Shown here piece by piece: positions 34,078 through 44,751 of a DNA stretch of 64,000 nt. The notes below the pieces were generated by a model. That model was not told where the DNA came from. It saw only the letters and a list, made by a program, of their open reading frames with translations, and did no database searches. Source of the DNA: Procambarus clarkii (Eukaryota > Arthropoda > Malacostraca > Decapoda > Cambaridae). The stretch lies in assembly GCF_040958095.1 (NCBI RefSeq), contig NC_091195.1, forward strand, positions 25,479,974 through 25,543,973. Reading direction: 5' to 3'. The position numbers and the translations under genes were made by a program. Numbering within the stretch: the stretch's first letter is position 1; each line of letters opens with the position of its first letter.

Positions 34078-34671
34078 AACAACTCCCAGAACCCCATCAA
34101 CCAGGTATATGTGGGCCTGCGGGCCGCTCCAAGCAACAGCCTAGTGGACCAAACTCTCACAAGTCAAGCCTGGCCTCGGGCCGGGCTTGGGCAGTAGAAC
34201 AACTCCCAGAACCCCATCAACCAGGTATATGTGGGCCTGCGGGCCGCTCCAAGCAACAGCCTGGTGGACCAAACTCTCACAAGTCAAGCCTGGCCTCGGG
34301 CCGGGCTTGGGCAGTAGAACAACTCCCAGAACCCCATCAACCAGGTATATGTGGGCCTGCGGGCCGCTCCAAGCAACAGCCTGGTGGACCAAACTCTCAC
34401 AAGTCAAGCCTGGCCTCGGGCCGGGCTTGGGCAGTAGAACAACTCCCAGAACCCCATCAACCAGGTATATGTGGGCCTGCGGGCCGCTCCAAGCAACAGC
34501 CTGGTGGACCAAACTCTCACAAGTCAAGCCTGGCCTCGGGCCGGGCTTGGGCAGTAGAACAACTCCCAGAACCCCATCAACCAGGTATATGTGGGCCTGC
34601 GGGCCGCTCCAAGCAACAGCCTGGTGGACCAAACTCTCACAAGTCAAGCCTGGCCTCGGGCCGGGCTTGAC
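33985..34671. repeat. 120-bp tandem repeat at the LINE 3' end (about six copies)
   Basis: Unit starts recur at 33987, 34105, 34225, 34345, 34465 and 34585 (GTATATGTGGGCCTGCGG). Each unit contains GCTCCAAGCAACAGCCTGGT, TCACAAGTCAAGCCTGGCCT, CGGGCCGGGCTTGGGCAGTA and CCCCATCAACCAGGTA. The last copy stops after GCCGGGCTTG. The first copy overlaps the LINE's own stop codon, so this array covers the end of the ORF and its 3' UTR. Confidence 0.95.
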
Positions 34672-34679
34672 AAACGAGT

Positions 34680-34830
34680 AGACTTTCTTTCACCCTGATG
34701 CCACTGTTCACCTAGCGGTAAATAGGTACCTCGGAGTTAGACAGCTGCCACGGGCTGCTTCCTAGGGGTGGAGGCCTGGTCGAGGACCGGGCCGCGAGGA
34801 CGCTGAGCCAAGTCCGATTACAACTTCCTT
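34680..34830 (+). mobile_element. tRNA-derived SINE body without its head
   Basis: Plus-strand order: TTTCTTTCACCCTGATGCC, CACCTAGCGGTAAATAGGT, AGTTAGACAGCTGCCACGG, GCTGCTTCCTAGGGGTGGAG, GCCTGGTCGAGGACCGGGCC. It matches the reverse complement of the SINE at 3962-4173. The tRNA-like 5' head is absent; the SINE begins directly after the last 120-bp LINE repeat. Confidence 0.8.
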
Positions 34831-34865
34831 ATTTCACAGAAAGTAAAGTTAGAGCCCCATAGGTC

Positions 34866-35935
34866 CACACCTGCCTCAACCCACACCTGCCTCACCCCAC
34901 ACCTGCCTCAACCCACACCTGCCTCAACCCACACCTGCCTCAACCTACACCTGTCTCAACCCACACCTGCCTCAACCCACACCTGCCTCAACCCACACCT
35001 GTCTCAACCCACACCTGCCTCACCCCACACCTGCCTCACCCCACACCTGCCTCACCCCACACCTGCCTCAATCCACACCTGCCTCACCCCACACCTGCCT
35101 CAGCCCACACCTGCCTCAACCCACACCCGCCTCAACCCACACCCGCCTCAACCCACACCTGCCTCACCCCACACCTGCCTCACCCCACACCTGCCTCACC
35201 CCACACCTGCCTCAATCCACACCTGCCTCACCCCACACCTGCCTCACCCCACACCTGCCTCAATCCACACCTGCCTCACCCCACACCTGCCTCAGCCCAC
35301 ACCTGCCTCAACCCACACCTGCCTCAACCCACACCTGCCTCAACCCACACCTGCCTCAATCCACACCTGCCTCACCCCACACCTGCCTCAGCCCACACCT
35401 GCCTCAACCCACACCTGTCTCAACCCACACCTGCCTCACCCCACACCTGCCTCACCCCACACCTGCCTCACCCCACACCTGCCTCAATCCACACCTGCCT
35501 CACCCCACACCTGCCTCAATCCACACCTGCCTCACCCCACACCTGCCTCAGCCCACACCTGTCTCAACCCACACCCGCCTCAACCCACACCCGCCTCAAC
35601 CCACACCTGCCTCACCCCACACCCGCCTCAACCCACACCCGCCTCAACCCACACCCGCCTCAACCCACACCCGCCTCAACCCACACCCGCCTCAACCCAC
35701 ACCCGCCTCAACCCACACCCGCCTCAACCCACACCCGCCTCACCCCACACCCGCCTCAACCCACACCCGCCTCACCCCACACCCGCCTCAACCCACACCC
35801 GCCTCACCCCACACCCGCCTCACCCCACACCCGTCTCACCCCACACCTGCCTCACCCCACACCTGCCTCACCCCACACCTGCCTCAACCCACACCTGCCT
35901 CACCCCACACCTGTCCACACCACACCTGCGCCTAC
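34866..35935. repeat. 16-bp minisatellite (ACACCTGCCTCAACCC)
   Basis: About 67 copies of ACACCYGCCTCAMCCC. Variation is confined to C/T at CCYGCC (a CpG), A/C in CAMCC and CCTC/TCTC. The CCCGCC form is concentrated in the block at about 35570-35830. Confidence 0.96.
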
Positions 35936-36118
35936 GCCCACAGCCCTCGGGGCCCTAAACAGACCCGCATGTCATTTCTGAAGTTCAAAACAAAAGCCGT
36001 TATCTCCTCCACCAATCCGGGCGAGGCGCGTCATCAAAGGAACCAATTACAACAGCCGCTGACTCAACCGCCACACAGAAAGCCAATATTAATGGGTTTT
36101 CGCCTCTGTGTGAGGAGG
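35936..36118. other. Unique spacer
   Basis: Single-copy DNA containing GCCAATATTAATGGG. No gene recognised. Confidence 0.55.
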
Positions 36119-36952
36119 ATGGGCCATGTTGGGCCATGCTGGGCCATGTTGGGCCATGCTGGGCCATGTTGGGCCATGCTGGGCCATGCTGGGCCATGTT
36201 GGGCCACGCTGGGCCATGCTGGGCCATGTTGGGATATGTTGTACCATGCTGGGCCATGGTGGACCATGCTGGTCCATGCTGTACCATGCTGGGCCATGTT
36301 GGACCATGCTGGTCCATGCTGTACCATGCTGGGCCATGCTGTACCATGCTGGGCCATGCTGTACCATGCTGGGCCATGCTGTACCATGCTGGGCCATGCT
36401 GTACCATGCTGGGCCATGTTGGGCCATGCTGTACCATGCTGGGTCATGCTGGACCATGCTGGGCCATACTGGGCCATGCTGTACCATGCTGTGCCATGTT
36501 GGACCATGCTGGGCCATGCTGTACCATGCTGGGCCATACTGTACCATGCTAGGCAATGCTGTACCATGCTGGGCCATGCTGTACCATGCTGGGCCATACT
36601 GCGCCATGTTGGACCATGCTGTACCATGTTGGGCCATGCTGTACCTTGCTGGGCCATGCTGGGCCATGTTTGGCCATGCTGTATCATGCTGGGCCATGTT
36701 GTACCATGCTGGGCCATGTTTGGCTATGCTGTACCATGCTGGGCCATGTTGTACCATGCTGGGCCATGCTGGACCATGCTGGGCCATGCTGTACCATGCT
36801 GGACCATGCTGGACCATGCTGGGCCATGCTGTACCATACTGGACCATACTGGACCATGCTGTACCATACTGGACCATGGTGTACCATGCTGCGCTACGTT
36901 GTACCATGCTGGACCATGCTGTACCATGCTGGACCATGCTGGACCATGATAT
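36119..36952. repeat. 10-bp satellite (GGGCCATGCT / GTACCATGCT)
   Basis: About 83 decamers: GGGCCATGCT, GTACCATGCT, GGACCATGCT and variants with TT or ACT endings. The left 100 bp is only GGGCCATG(C/T)T, then alternation with GTACCATGCT sets in, giving a 20-bp higher-order period in places. Frames on both strands (HAGPCWAMLGH-like) are by-products. Confidence 0.96.
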
Positions 36953-37268
36953 AAGCCGCCATGATTGAGGGAAAGATGCACTGATTCCGTAACTGTGATC
37001 GGAAGTGCTGGCTGAGTTCCGACCCAGACACTTAAGATGATCTTAACTTAAGACGTTAAGGATCTCAACGAGACAAAGTTCTTGGATAAACTCATTTCGG
37101 GAAGTGTCGCTTGAAGTGCTTACTGACCTAGTTGTGCTTGCGGGGGTTGAGCTCTGGCTCCTTGGTCCCGCCTCGTCCAGCCGGTCTGGGACTGTCTAAT
37201 GACTCAGGTGACTGTTAGACTGTCATCTGACGACCCTAACGATCTGTCTAACGACTGTCAACACCTGT
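36953..37268. other. Unique spacer with a LINE-tail fragment
   Basis: Single-copy sequence. At about 37129-37172 it contains ACCTAGTTGTGCTTGCGGGG and TTGAGCTCTGGCTCCTTGGT, the reverse-strand 3' tail of the CR1-like LINE (compare 3715-3770). Around 37175-37265 is an imperfect GACTGT/GTCTAACGACTGTC duplication. Confidence 0.65.
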
Positions 37269-39108
37269 CACTGGGAATGTCTTAGCTTAGAGCTAGGAAT
37301 GTCTTAGAGCTGGGAATGTCTTAGCTTAGAGCTGGGAATGTCTTAACTTAGAGCTGGGAACGTTTTAGCTTAGAGCTGGGAATGTCTTAGCTTAGAACTG
37401 GGAATGTCTTAGCTTAGAGCTGGGAATGTCTTAGAGCTGGGAATGTCTTAGCTTAGAGCTGGGAATGTCTTAGCTTAGAGCTGGGAATGGCTTAACTTAG
37501 AGCTGGGAATGTCTTAGCTTAGAACTGGGAACGTTTTAGCTTAGAGCTGGGAATGTCTTAGCTTAGAACTGGGAATGTCTTAGCTTAGAGCTGGGAATGT
37601 CTTAGCTTAGAGCTGGGAATGTCTTAGCTTACAGCTGTGAACGTCTTAGCTTAGAGCTGGGAATGTCTTAGAGCTGGGAATGTCTTAGCTTAGAGCTGGG
37701 AACGTCTTAGCTTAGAGCTGGGAACGTCTTAACTTAGAGCTGTGAATGTCTTAGCTTAGAGCTGGGAATGTCTTAGCTTACAGCTGGCAATGTCTTAGAG
37801 CTGGGAATGTCTTAGCTTAGAGCTGGGAACGTCTTAGCTTAGAGCTGGGAATGTCTTAGCTTAGAGCTGGGAATGTCTTAGCTTAGAGCTGGGAATGTCT
37901 TAGCTTAGAGCTGGGAATGTCTTAGCTTACAGCTGGGAACATCTTAGCTTAGAGCTGGGAATGTCTTAGCTTACAGCTGGGAATGTCTTAGAGCTGGGAA
38001 TTTCTTAGCTTACAGCTGGGAATGTCTTAATTTAGAGCTGGGAATGTCTTAGCTTAGAGCTGGGAACGTCTTAGCTTAGAGCTGGGAATGTTTTAGCTTA
38101 GAGCTGGGAACGTCTTAGCTTAGAGCTGGGAATGTCTTAGAGCTGGGAATGTCTTAGCTTAGAGCTGGGAATGTCTTAGCTTACAGCTGGGAATGTCTTA
38201 GAGCTGGGAATGTCTTAGCTTAGAGCTGGGAATGGCTTAACTTAGAGCTGGGAATGTCTTAGCTTAGAGCTGGGAACGTCTTAGCTTAGAGCTGGGAATG
38301 TCTTAGCTTAGAGCTGGGAATGTCTTAGCTTAGAGCTGGGAACGTCTTAGCTTAGAGCTGGGAATGTCTTAGAGCTGGGAATGTCTTAGCTTAGAGCTGG
38401 GTACGTCTTAGAGCTGGGAATGTCTTAGCTTACAGCTGGGAACGTTTTAGCTTAGAGCTGGGAATGTCTTAGCTTAGAGCTGGGAACGTCTTAGCTTAGA
38501 GCTGGGAACGTCTTAACTTAGAGCTGGGAACGTCTTAGCTTAGAGCTGGGAATGTCTTAGCTTAGAGCTGGGAACGTCTTAGCTTAGAGCTGGGAACGTC
38601 TTAGCTTAGAGCTGGGAACGTCTTAACTTAGAGCTGGGAACGTCTTAGCTTAGAGCTGGGAATGTCTTAGAGCTGGGAATGTCTTAACTTAGAGCTGGGT
38701 ACGTCTTAACTTAGAGCTGGGAATGTCTTAGCTTACAGCTGGGAACGTCTTAACTTAGAGCTGGGAATGTCTTAGCTTACAGCTGGGAATGGCTTAACTT
38801 AGAGCTGGGAACGTCTTAGCTTAGAGCTGGGAACGTCTTAACTTAGAGCTGGGAATGTCTTAACTTAGAGCTGAGAATGTCTTAGCTTAGAGCTGGGAAT
38901 GTCTTAACTTAGAGCTGAGAATGTCTTAGCTTAGAGCTGGGAATGTCTTAGAGCTGGGAATGTCTTAGCTTAGAGCTGGGAACGTCTTAGAGCTGGGAAC
39001 GTCTTAGAGCTGGGAACGTCTTAGAGCTGGGAACGTCTTAGAGCTGGGAACGTCTTAGAGCTGGGAACGTCTTAGAGCTGGGAACGTCTTAGAGCTGGGA
39101 ACGTCTGG
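37269..39108. repeat. 22/17-bp minisatellite (GAGCTGGGAATGTCTTAGCTTA)
   Basis: About 90 copies. The 22-bp unit is GAGCTGGGAAYGTCTTAG followed by CTTA; a 17-bp form lacks CTTAG. The array ends in nine consecutive 17-bp units with AACGTC. ATGTC/ACGTC variation is again a CpG transition. Confidence 0.95.
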
Positions 39109-39307
39109 AGGAATAATAGAGCCAATGTCTAGAGTAACAACAATAGTGGAGAAGGAAAGGAATAGAGTATAAAGAGCTCCAAAGAGCAGTAAAGAGCGTC
39201 GTGAAGCTCTCAAATCTGGCAGCAGTTAACAGTGCCTGAAATAGGCCTAAGGGGCTGATAAACAAAGGGTAAATAATGGGGAAGGGTTGTCAATATTTAG
39301 GTCATGA
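39109..39307. other. Unique spacer
   Basis: AG-rich single-copy sequence (GGAGAAGGAAAGGAATAGAG). Nothing recognised. Confidence 0.5.
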
Positions 39308-39475
39308 TGCCCAACCACTTCGGGTAGAGCGACGGTCTGGCGGCATGCAGGTCCGAGTTCAATCCCCGACTGTCTATATGGTTGTCAGGATAGTACTTAT
39401 CCTGTCCCCTTCCCAGTTCCATAGACCCATTGGAAATACATATGTAATTATGGTATTAAATAAATGACAGTATTA
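39308..39475 (+). mobile_element. tRNA-derived SINE, second family
   Basis: Begins CCCAACCACTTCGGGTAGAG, with an A-box-like GGGTAGAGCGACGG, an internal GGCATGCAGGTCC, a B-box GAGTTCAATCCCC and then TTATCCTGTCCCCTTCCCAG. Relatives at 52.0 kb (reverse) and 60.14 kb (plus) share the ACCACTT start, ATGCAGGTC and GTTCAATCCCCGA. Confidence 0.72.
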
Positions 39476-39554
39476 AAACACTTGTTCTACGGGACTGTTG
39501 GTGCTGCTCTGAAGACTTACTGTCAAAATTTTAGATTCAATGCCGGACAGATCT
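39476..39554. other. Unique spacer
   Basis: Short single-copy sequence leading into the 83-bp array. Confidence 0.5.
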
Positions 39555-40705
39555 AACCGCGGGGGTCACCGAGCTGCTTCTGCTGAATGGTCCTGTCATT
39601 TCCTGCTGTGTTCCTGGCAGGTAAACACGTCTTAACATACCCTGGGGTCACGTAGCTTCCTCTGCTGAATGGTCCTGTCATTTCCTGCTGTGTTCCTGGC
39701 AGGTAAACGCCTCTTAACATACCCTGGGGTCACGTAGCTTCCTCTGCTGAATGGTCCTGTCATTTCCTGCTGTGTTCCTGGCAGGCAAACGCCTCTTAAC
39801 ATACCCTGGGGTCACGTAGCTTCCTCTGCTGAATGGTCCTGTCATTTCCTGCTGTGTTCCTGGCAGGCAAACGCCTCTTAACATACCCTGGGGTCACGTA
39901 GCTTCCTCTGCTGAATGGTCCTGTCATTTCCTGCTGTGTTCCTGGCAGACAAACGCCTTCTAACATACCCTGGGGTCACGTAGCTTCCTCTGCTGAATGG
40001 TCCTGTCATTTCCTGCTGTGTTCCTGGCAGACAAACGTCTTCTAACATACCCTGGGGTCATTTAGTTTCCTCTGCTGAATGGTCCTGTCATTTCCTGCTG
40101 TGTTCCTGGCAGACAAACGCCTTCTAACATACCCTGGGGTCATTTAGCTTCCTCTGCTGAATGGTCCTGTCATTTCCTGCTGTGTTCCTGGCAGGCAAAG
40201 CACGTCTTAACACAGCCTAGGGTCATTTAGCTTCCTCTGCTGAATGGTCCTGTCATTTCCTGCTGTGTTCCTAGCAGGCAAACGCCTTCTAACATACCCT
40301 GGGGTCATTTAGCTTCCTCTGCTGAATGGTCCTGTCATTTCCTGCTGTGTTCCTGGCAGACAAACGCCTTCTAACATACCCTGGGGTCATTTAGCTTACT
40401 CTGCTGAATGGTCCTGTCATTTCCTGCTGTGTTCCTGGCAGACAAACGCCTTCTAACATACCCTGGGGTCATTTAGCTTCCTCTGCTGAATGGTCCTGTC
40501 ATTTCCTGCTGTGTTCCTGGCAGGCAAACGCCTCTTAACATACCCTGGGGTCACGTAGCTTCCTCTGCTGAATGGTCCTGTCATTTCCTGCTGTGTTCCT
40601 GGCAGACAAACGCCTTCTAACATACCCTGGGGTCACGTAGCTTCCTCTGCTGAATGGTCCTGTCATTTCCTGCTGTGTTCCTGGCAGGCAAACGCCTCTT
40701 AAAGC
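39555..40705. repeat. 83-bp tandem repeat (CTGCTGAATGGTCCTGTCAT)
   Basis: About 14 copies of an 83-bp unit: CTGGGGTCACGTAGCTTCCT, CTGCTGAATGGTCCTGTCAT, TTCCTGCTGTGTTCCTGGCA and GRCAAACGCCTTCTAACATACC. Copies differ mainly in CACGTAG/CATTTAG, CTCTTAA/CTTCTAA and GGTAAAC/GACAAAC. No coding potential recognised. Confidence 0.96.
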
Positions 40706-40888
40706 AGCACATCACAGACAAAACAAGAGTAAAAGAGAGGACTCACCAGCAACTGTGGAGGCTCTTGTGTTCCCCACACGAGGCAGATGTTGTAGAGCCA
40801 GGAGCAGGAGAGGCCTCTAGGAGCTGACCACAACTACATTATCATACTTGAACACATAGTGGAGGCCAAGGAGGTGGTTGGGCAAGTG
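40706..40888. other. Unique spacer
   Basis: Single-copy sequence between two arrays. No feature recognised. Confidence 0.5.
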
Positions 40889-43800
40889 GAGGACCAGGTG
40901 GACCAGACCAGGTGGACCAGACCAAGTGGACCAGACCAAGTGGACCAGACCAGGTGGACCAGACCAGGTGGACCAGACCAGGTGGACCAGACCAGGTGGA
41001 CCAGACCAGGTGGACCAGACCAGGTGGACCAGACCAGATGAACCAGACCAGGTGGACCAGATCAGGTGGACCAGACCAGATGAACCAGACCAGGTGGACC
41101 AGACCAGGTGGACCAGACCAGATGAACCAGACCAGGTGGACCAGACCAGGTGGACCAGACCAGATGAACCAGACCAGGTGGACCAGACCAGGTGGACCAG
41201 ACCAGATGAACCAGACCAGGTGGACCAGACCAGATGAACCAGACCAGATGGACCAGACCAGATGGACCAGACCAGATGAACCAGACCAGGTGGACCAGAC
41301 CAGATGAACCAGACCAGGTGGACCAGACCAGGTGGACCAGACCAGGTGGACCAGACCAGATGAACCAGACCAGGTGGACCAGATCAGGTGGACCAGACCA
41401 GGTGGACCAGACCAGGTGGACCAGACCAGGTGAACCAGACCAGGTGGACCAGACCAGATGAACCAGACCAGGTTGACCAGACCAGATGGACCAGACCAGA
41501 TGAACCAGACCAGGTGGACCAGACCAGATGAACCAGACCAGGTGGACCAGACCAGATGGACCAGACCAGGTGGACCAGACCAGATGAACCAGACCAGGTG
41601 GACCAGACCAGATGGACCAGACCAGATGAACCAGACCAGGTGGACCAGACCAGATGAACCAGACCAGGTGGACCAGACCAGATGGACCAGACCAGATGGA
41701 CCAGACCAGGTGGACCAGACCAGATGAACCAGACCAGGTGCACCAGACCAGGTGCACCAGACCAGGTGCACCAGACCAGGTGGACCAGACCATGTGGACC
41801 AGACCATGTGGACCAGACCAGGTGGGCCAGACCAGGTGGACCAGACCAGATGAACCAGACCAGGTGGAGCAGACCAGACCAGATGGACCAGACCAGGTGG
41901 ACCAGAGCAGATGAACCAGACCAGATGAACCAGACCAGATGAACCAGACCAGGTGGACCAGACCAGATGAACCAGACCAGATGAACCAGACCAGATGAAC
42001 CAGACCAGGTGGACCAGACCAGATGAACCAGACCAGGTGGACCAGACCAGATGAACCAGACCACGTGGACCAGACCAGGTGGACCAGACCAGATGAACCA
42101 GACCAGGTGGACCAGACCAGATGGACCAGACCAGATGAACCAGACCAGGTGGACCAGACCAGATGAACCAGACCAGGTGGACCAGACCAGATGAACCAGA
42201 CCACGTGGACCAGACCAGGTGGACCAGACCAGATGAACCAGACCAGGTGGACCAGACCAGGTGGTGGTGGACCAGACCAGGTGGACCAGACCAGGTGGAC
42301 CAGACTAAATGAACCAGACCACGTGGACCAGACCAGGTGGACCAGACCAGGTGGACCAGACCAGATGAACCAGACCAGATGAACCAGACCAGGTGGACCA
42401 GACCAGATGAACCAGACCACGTGGACCAGACCAGGTGGACCAGACCAGGTGGTGGGCCAGACCAGGTAGACCAGACCAGATGGACCAGACCAGGTGGACC
42501 AGACCAGGTGGACCAGACCAGGTGGACCAGACCAGGTGGTGGACCAGACCAGGTGGTGGACCAGACCAGGTGGACCAGACCAGGTGGTGGACCAGACCAG
42601 GTGGACCAGACCAGATGAACCAGACCAGGTGGACCAGACCAGATGAACCAGACCAGATGAACCAACCAGATGAACCAGACCAGATGGACCAGACCAGGTG
42701 GACCAGACCAGGTGGACCAGACCAGATGAACCAGACCAGGTGGACCAGACCAGATGAACCAGACCAGATGAACCAGACCACGTGGACCAGACCAGGTGGA
42801 CCAGACCAGATGGACCAGACCACGTGGACCAGACCAGGTGGACCAGACCAGATGGACCAGACCACGTGGACCAGACCAGATGGACCAGACCACGTGGACC
42901 AGACCAGATGAACCAGACCAGATGAACCAGACCAGATGAACCAGACCAGGTGGACCAGACCAGATGGACCAGACCAGATGGACCAGACCACGTGGACCAG
43001 ACCACGTGGACCAGACCAGGTGGACCAGACCAGATGGACCAGACCAGATGAACCAGACCAGGTGGACCAGACCAGACCAGGTGGACCAGACCAGATGAAC
43101 CAGACCAGGTGGACCAGACCAGATGAACCAGACCAGATGAACCAACCAGATGAACCAGACCAGATGGACCAGACCAGGTGGACCAGACCAGGTGGACCAG
43201 ACCAGATGAACCAGACCAGATGAACCAGACCACGTGGACCAGACCAGGTGGACCAGACCAGATGGACCAGACCACGTGGACCAGACCAGGTGGACCAGAC
43301 CAGATGGACCAGACCACGTGGACCAGACCAGGTGGACCAGACCAGATGGACCAGACCACGTGGACCAGACCAGATGAACCAGACCAGATGAACCAGACCA
43401 GATGAACCAGACCAGGTGGACCAGACCAGATGGACCAGACCAGATGGACCAGACCACGTGGACCAGACCAGGTGGACCAGACCAGGTGGACCAGACCAGA
43501 TGGACCAGACCAGATGGACCAGACCAGATGAACCAGACCAGGTGGACCAGACCAGATGAACCAGACCAGGTGGACCAGACCAGATGAACCAGACCAGGTG
43601 GACCAGACCAGATAAACCAGACCAGATGAACCAGACCAGATGGACCAGACCAGATAAACCAGACCAGATGAACCAGACCAGATGGACCAGACCAGGTGGA
43701 CCAGACCAGGTGGACCAGACCAGATAAACCAGACCAGATGAACCAGACCAGATGGACCAGACCAGATGGACCAGCCCAGATGAACCAGACCAGGTGGACC
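40889..43800. repeat. 14-bp minisatellite (GACCAGACCAGGTG)
   Basis: About 208 copies of a 14-bp unit, GACCAGACCAGGTG or GACCAGACCAGATG(A/G), with CACGTG and GGTGGTG variants. Blocks of about 430 bp look duplicated: the rare AACCAACCAGATGAACC variant appears in the same context at about 42660 and 43140. Reverse-strand frames of 948-994 codons (SGLVHLVWSTW-like) are by-products. Confidence 0.96.
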
Positions 43801-44565
43801 AAGACAGAAAACACTGGACTTGGCAAGAAAGTCCCAGAATGTCAGAAAACAGTCATAGTGAGAAAGATGGTTTCGCACCGCAGGAATGAGACAAGTGGGG
43901 TCCCACAAGGCTCAGTCTTGGGCCCGCTACTATTACCAAGACCCACACGGGGTGAGGTCCTGCACATCAATGGTTACACACGACGACGCCAAGCAGAAGA
44001 AAAATGTAAAAACAGAAGATGATTGTAGTGAGTTATAGAAGGACCTTGACATGCTCCGGCACTCGACAAATGGTTGCGAGACTTTAATCCCAACAAATGC
44101 AAGGTAATGAACATAGGGAAGGGAAGATGAACATAATTGAAAGTGAACAAAAAGTGAACATTATTCCGTCACCAGAAGCAGTCAACACTCACGAGACGCT
44201 GACAAACATCACATCATTGTTGGGAACCCTAAATCATCACTCTTCAAGCTACACAACCTTCGTCAGACCAGTAAGGCATTGTGCAGCACCAGCATGTTAA
44301 GCTCACCGTATGAAACAAGACAAAAATAGAACAAATACAGATATTTGCCACCAACCTGGTGCTAGAGCTGAGAGGGTTAAGCTCTAAGGACTGGCTAATG
44401 GAACTAGATGTCACAAACCTATAGATAGAAGACCCAGAGGGAATATGATCACAACATACAAGATACTGAGGCTGATAGTCACAGTGGACAATGCCAGTCT
44501 CTCTAAACAGTGAACAATTAGGACGAGAGGACATTAGTGGAAGCTAGAAACAAATGTGGCAAGTG
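43801..44565 (+). mobile_element. Decayed CR1-like LINE fragment
   Basis: Scattered frames still show RT pieces in order: TSGVPQGSVLGPLL (motif B) near 43895, DFNPNKCKVMNIGKG near 44085, SYTTFVRPVRHCAAPA near 44250 (compare LYTAYVRPVLEYAAS in the intact copies), and ATNLVLELRGLSSKDWLMEL near 44350. Multiple frame changes and stops. It is clearly older than the copies at 1.2-3.8 kb. Confidence 0.8.
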
Positions 44566-44751
44566 TAATGTAATATTTGTACCATATACGGGTTGTCGAC
44601 ACACAGAGCCACGTACGTCAGCCCGTGGTGGTGACGGCAGCGACACCCACATTATCAACATTCTGGTACATAAGGTTATTTAGGATTTTATAATGACAAG
44701 AGTGTAGATAATGAACCGATATTAACTGGACCCTTTTATCCAGGACCTCAG
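44566..44751. other. Unique spacer
   Basis: Single-copy sequence following the LINE relic. No feature recognised. Confidence 0.5.

Larger units (their letters stand above)
31862..34080 (+). mobile_element. LINE (jockey/CR1-type superfamily), 5'-truncated, with 3' tandem expansions
   Basis: Non-LTR retrotransposon copy starting in the linker before RT and running through the RT and C-terminus to a TAG at about 34075-34077. No endonuclease domain is present. It is the longer relative of the fragment at 18.06 kb. Its clade is uncertain: the RT has FADD, SVPQGTVLAPLLF and a C-terminal KHLNYWDRLKALQMYSLE block, and I cannot separate CR1, L2, Daphne or related clades by eye. Its 3' coding part holds a 60-bp unit repeated five times and a 120-bp unit repeated about six times, listed separately. 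Confidence 0.87.

Noticed and set aside
34680-34830. SINE body considered as part of the preceding LINE 3' end
   Set aside because: It matches the SINE at 3962-4173 along its length and is absent from the LINE-derived repeats themselves, so it is a separate insertion.
39555-40705. Regular 83-bp repeats considered as repeat-spacer units or RNA gene cluster
   Set aside because: The whole 83 bp is conserved, so there are no variable spacers, and no tRNA-like or snRNA-like elements are visible.
40842-43908. Reverse-strand frames of 948-994 codons, Trp/Val-rich, membrane-like
   Set aside because: By-product of the 14-bp unit. Hydrophobicity comes from GGTCCACCTGGTCTG read in reverse, not from a transmembrane protein.
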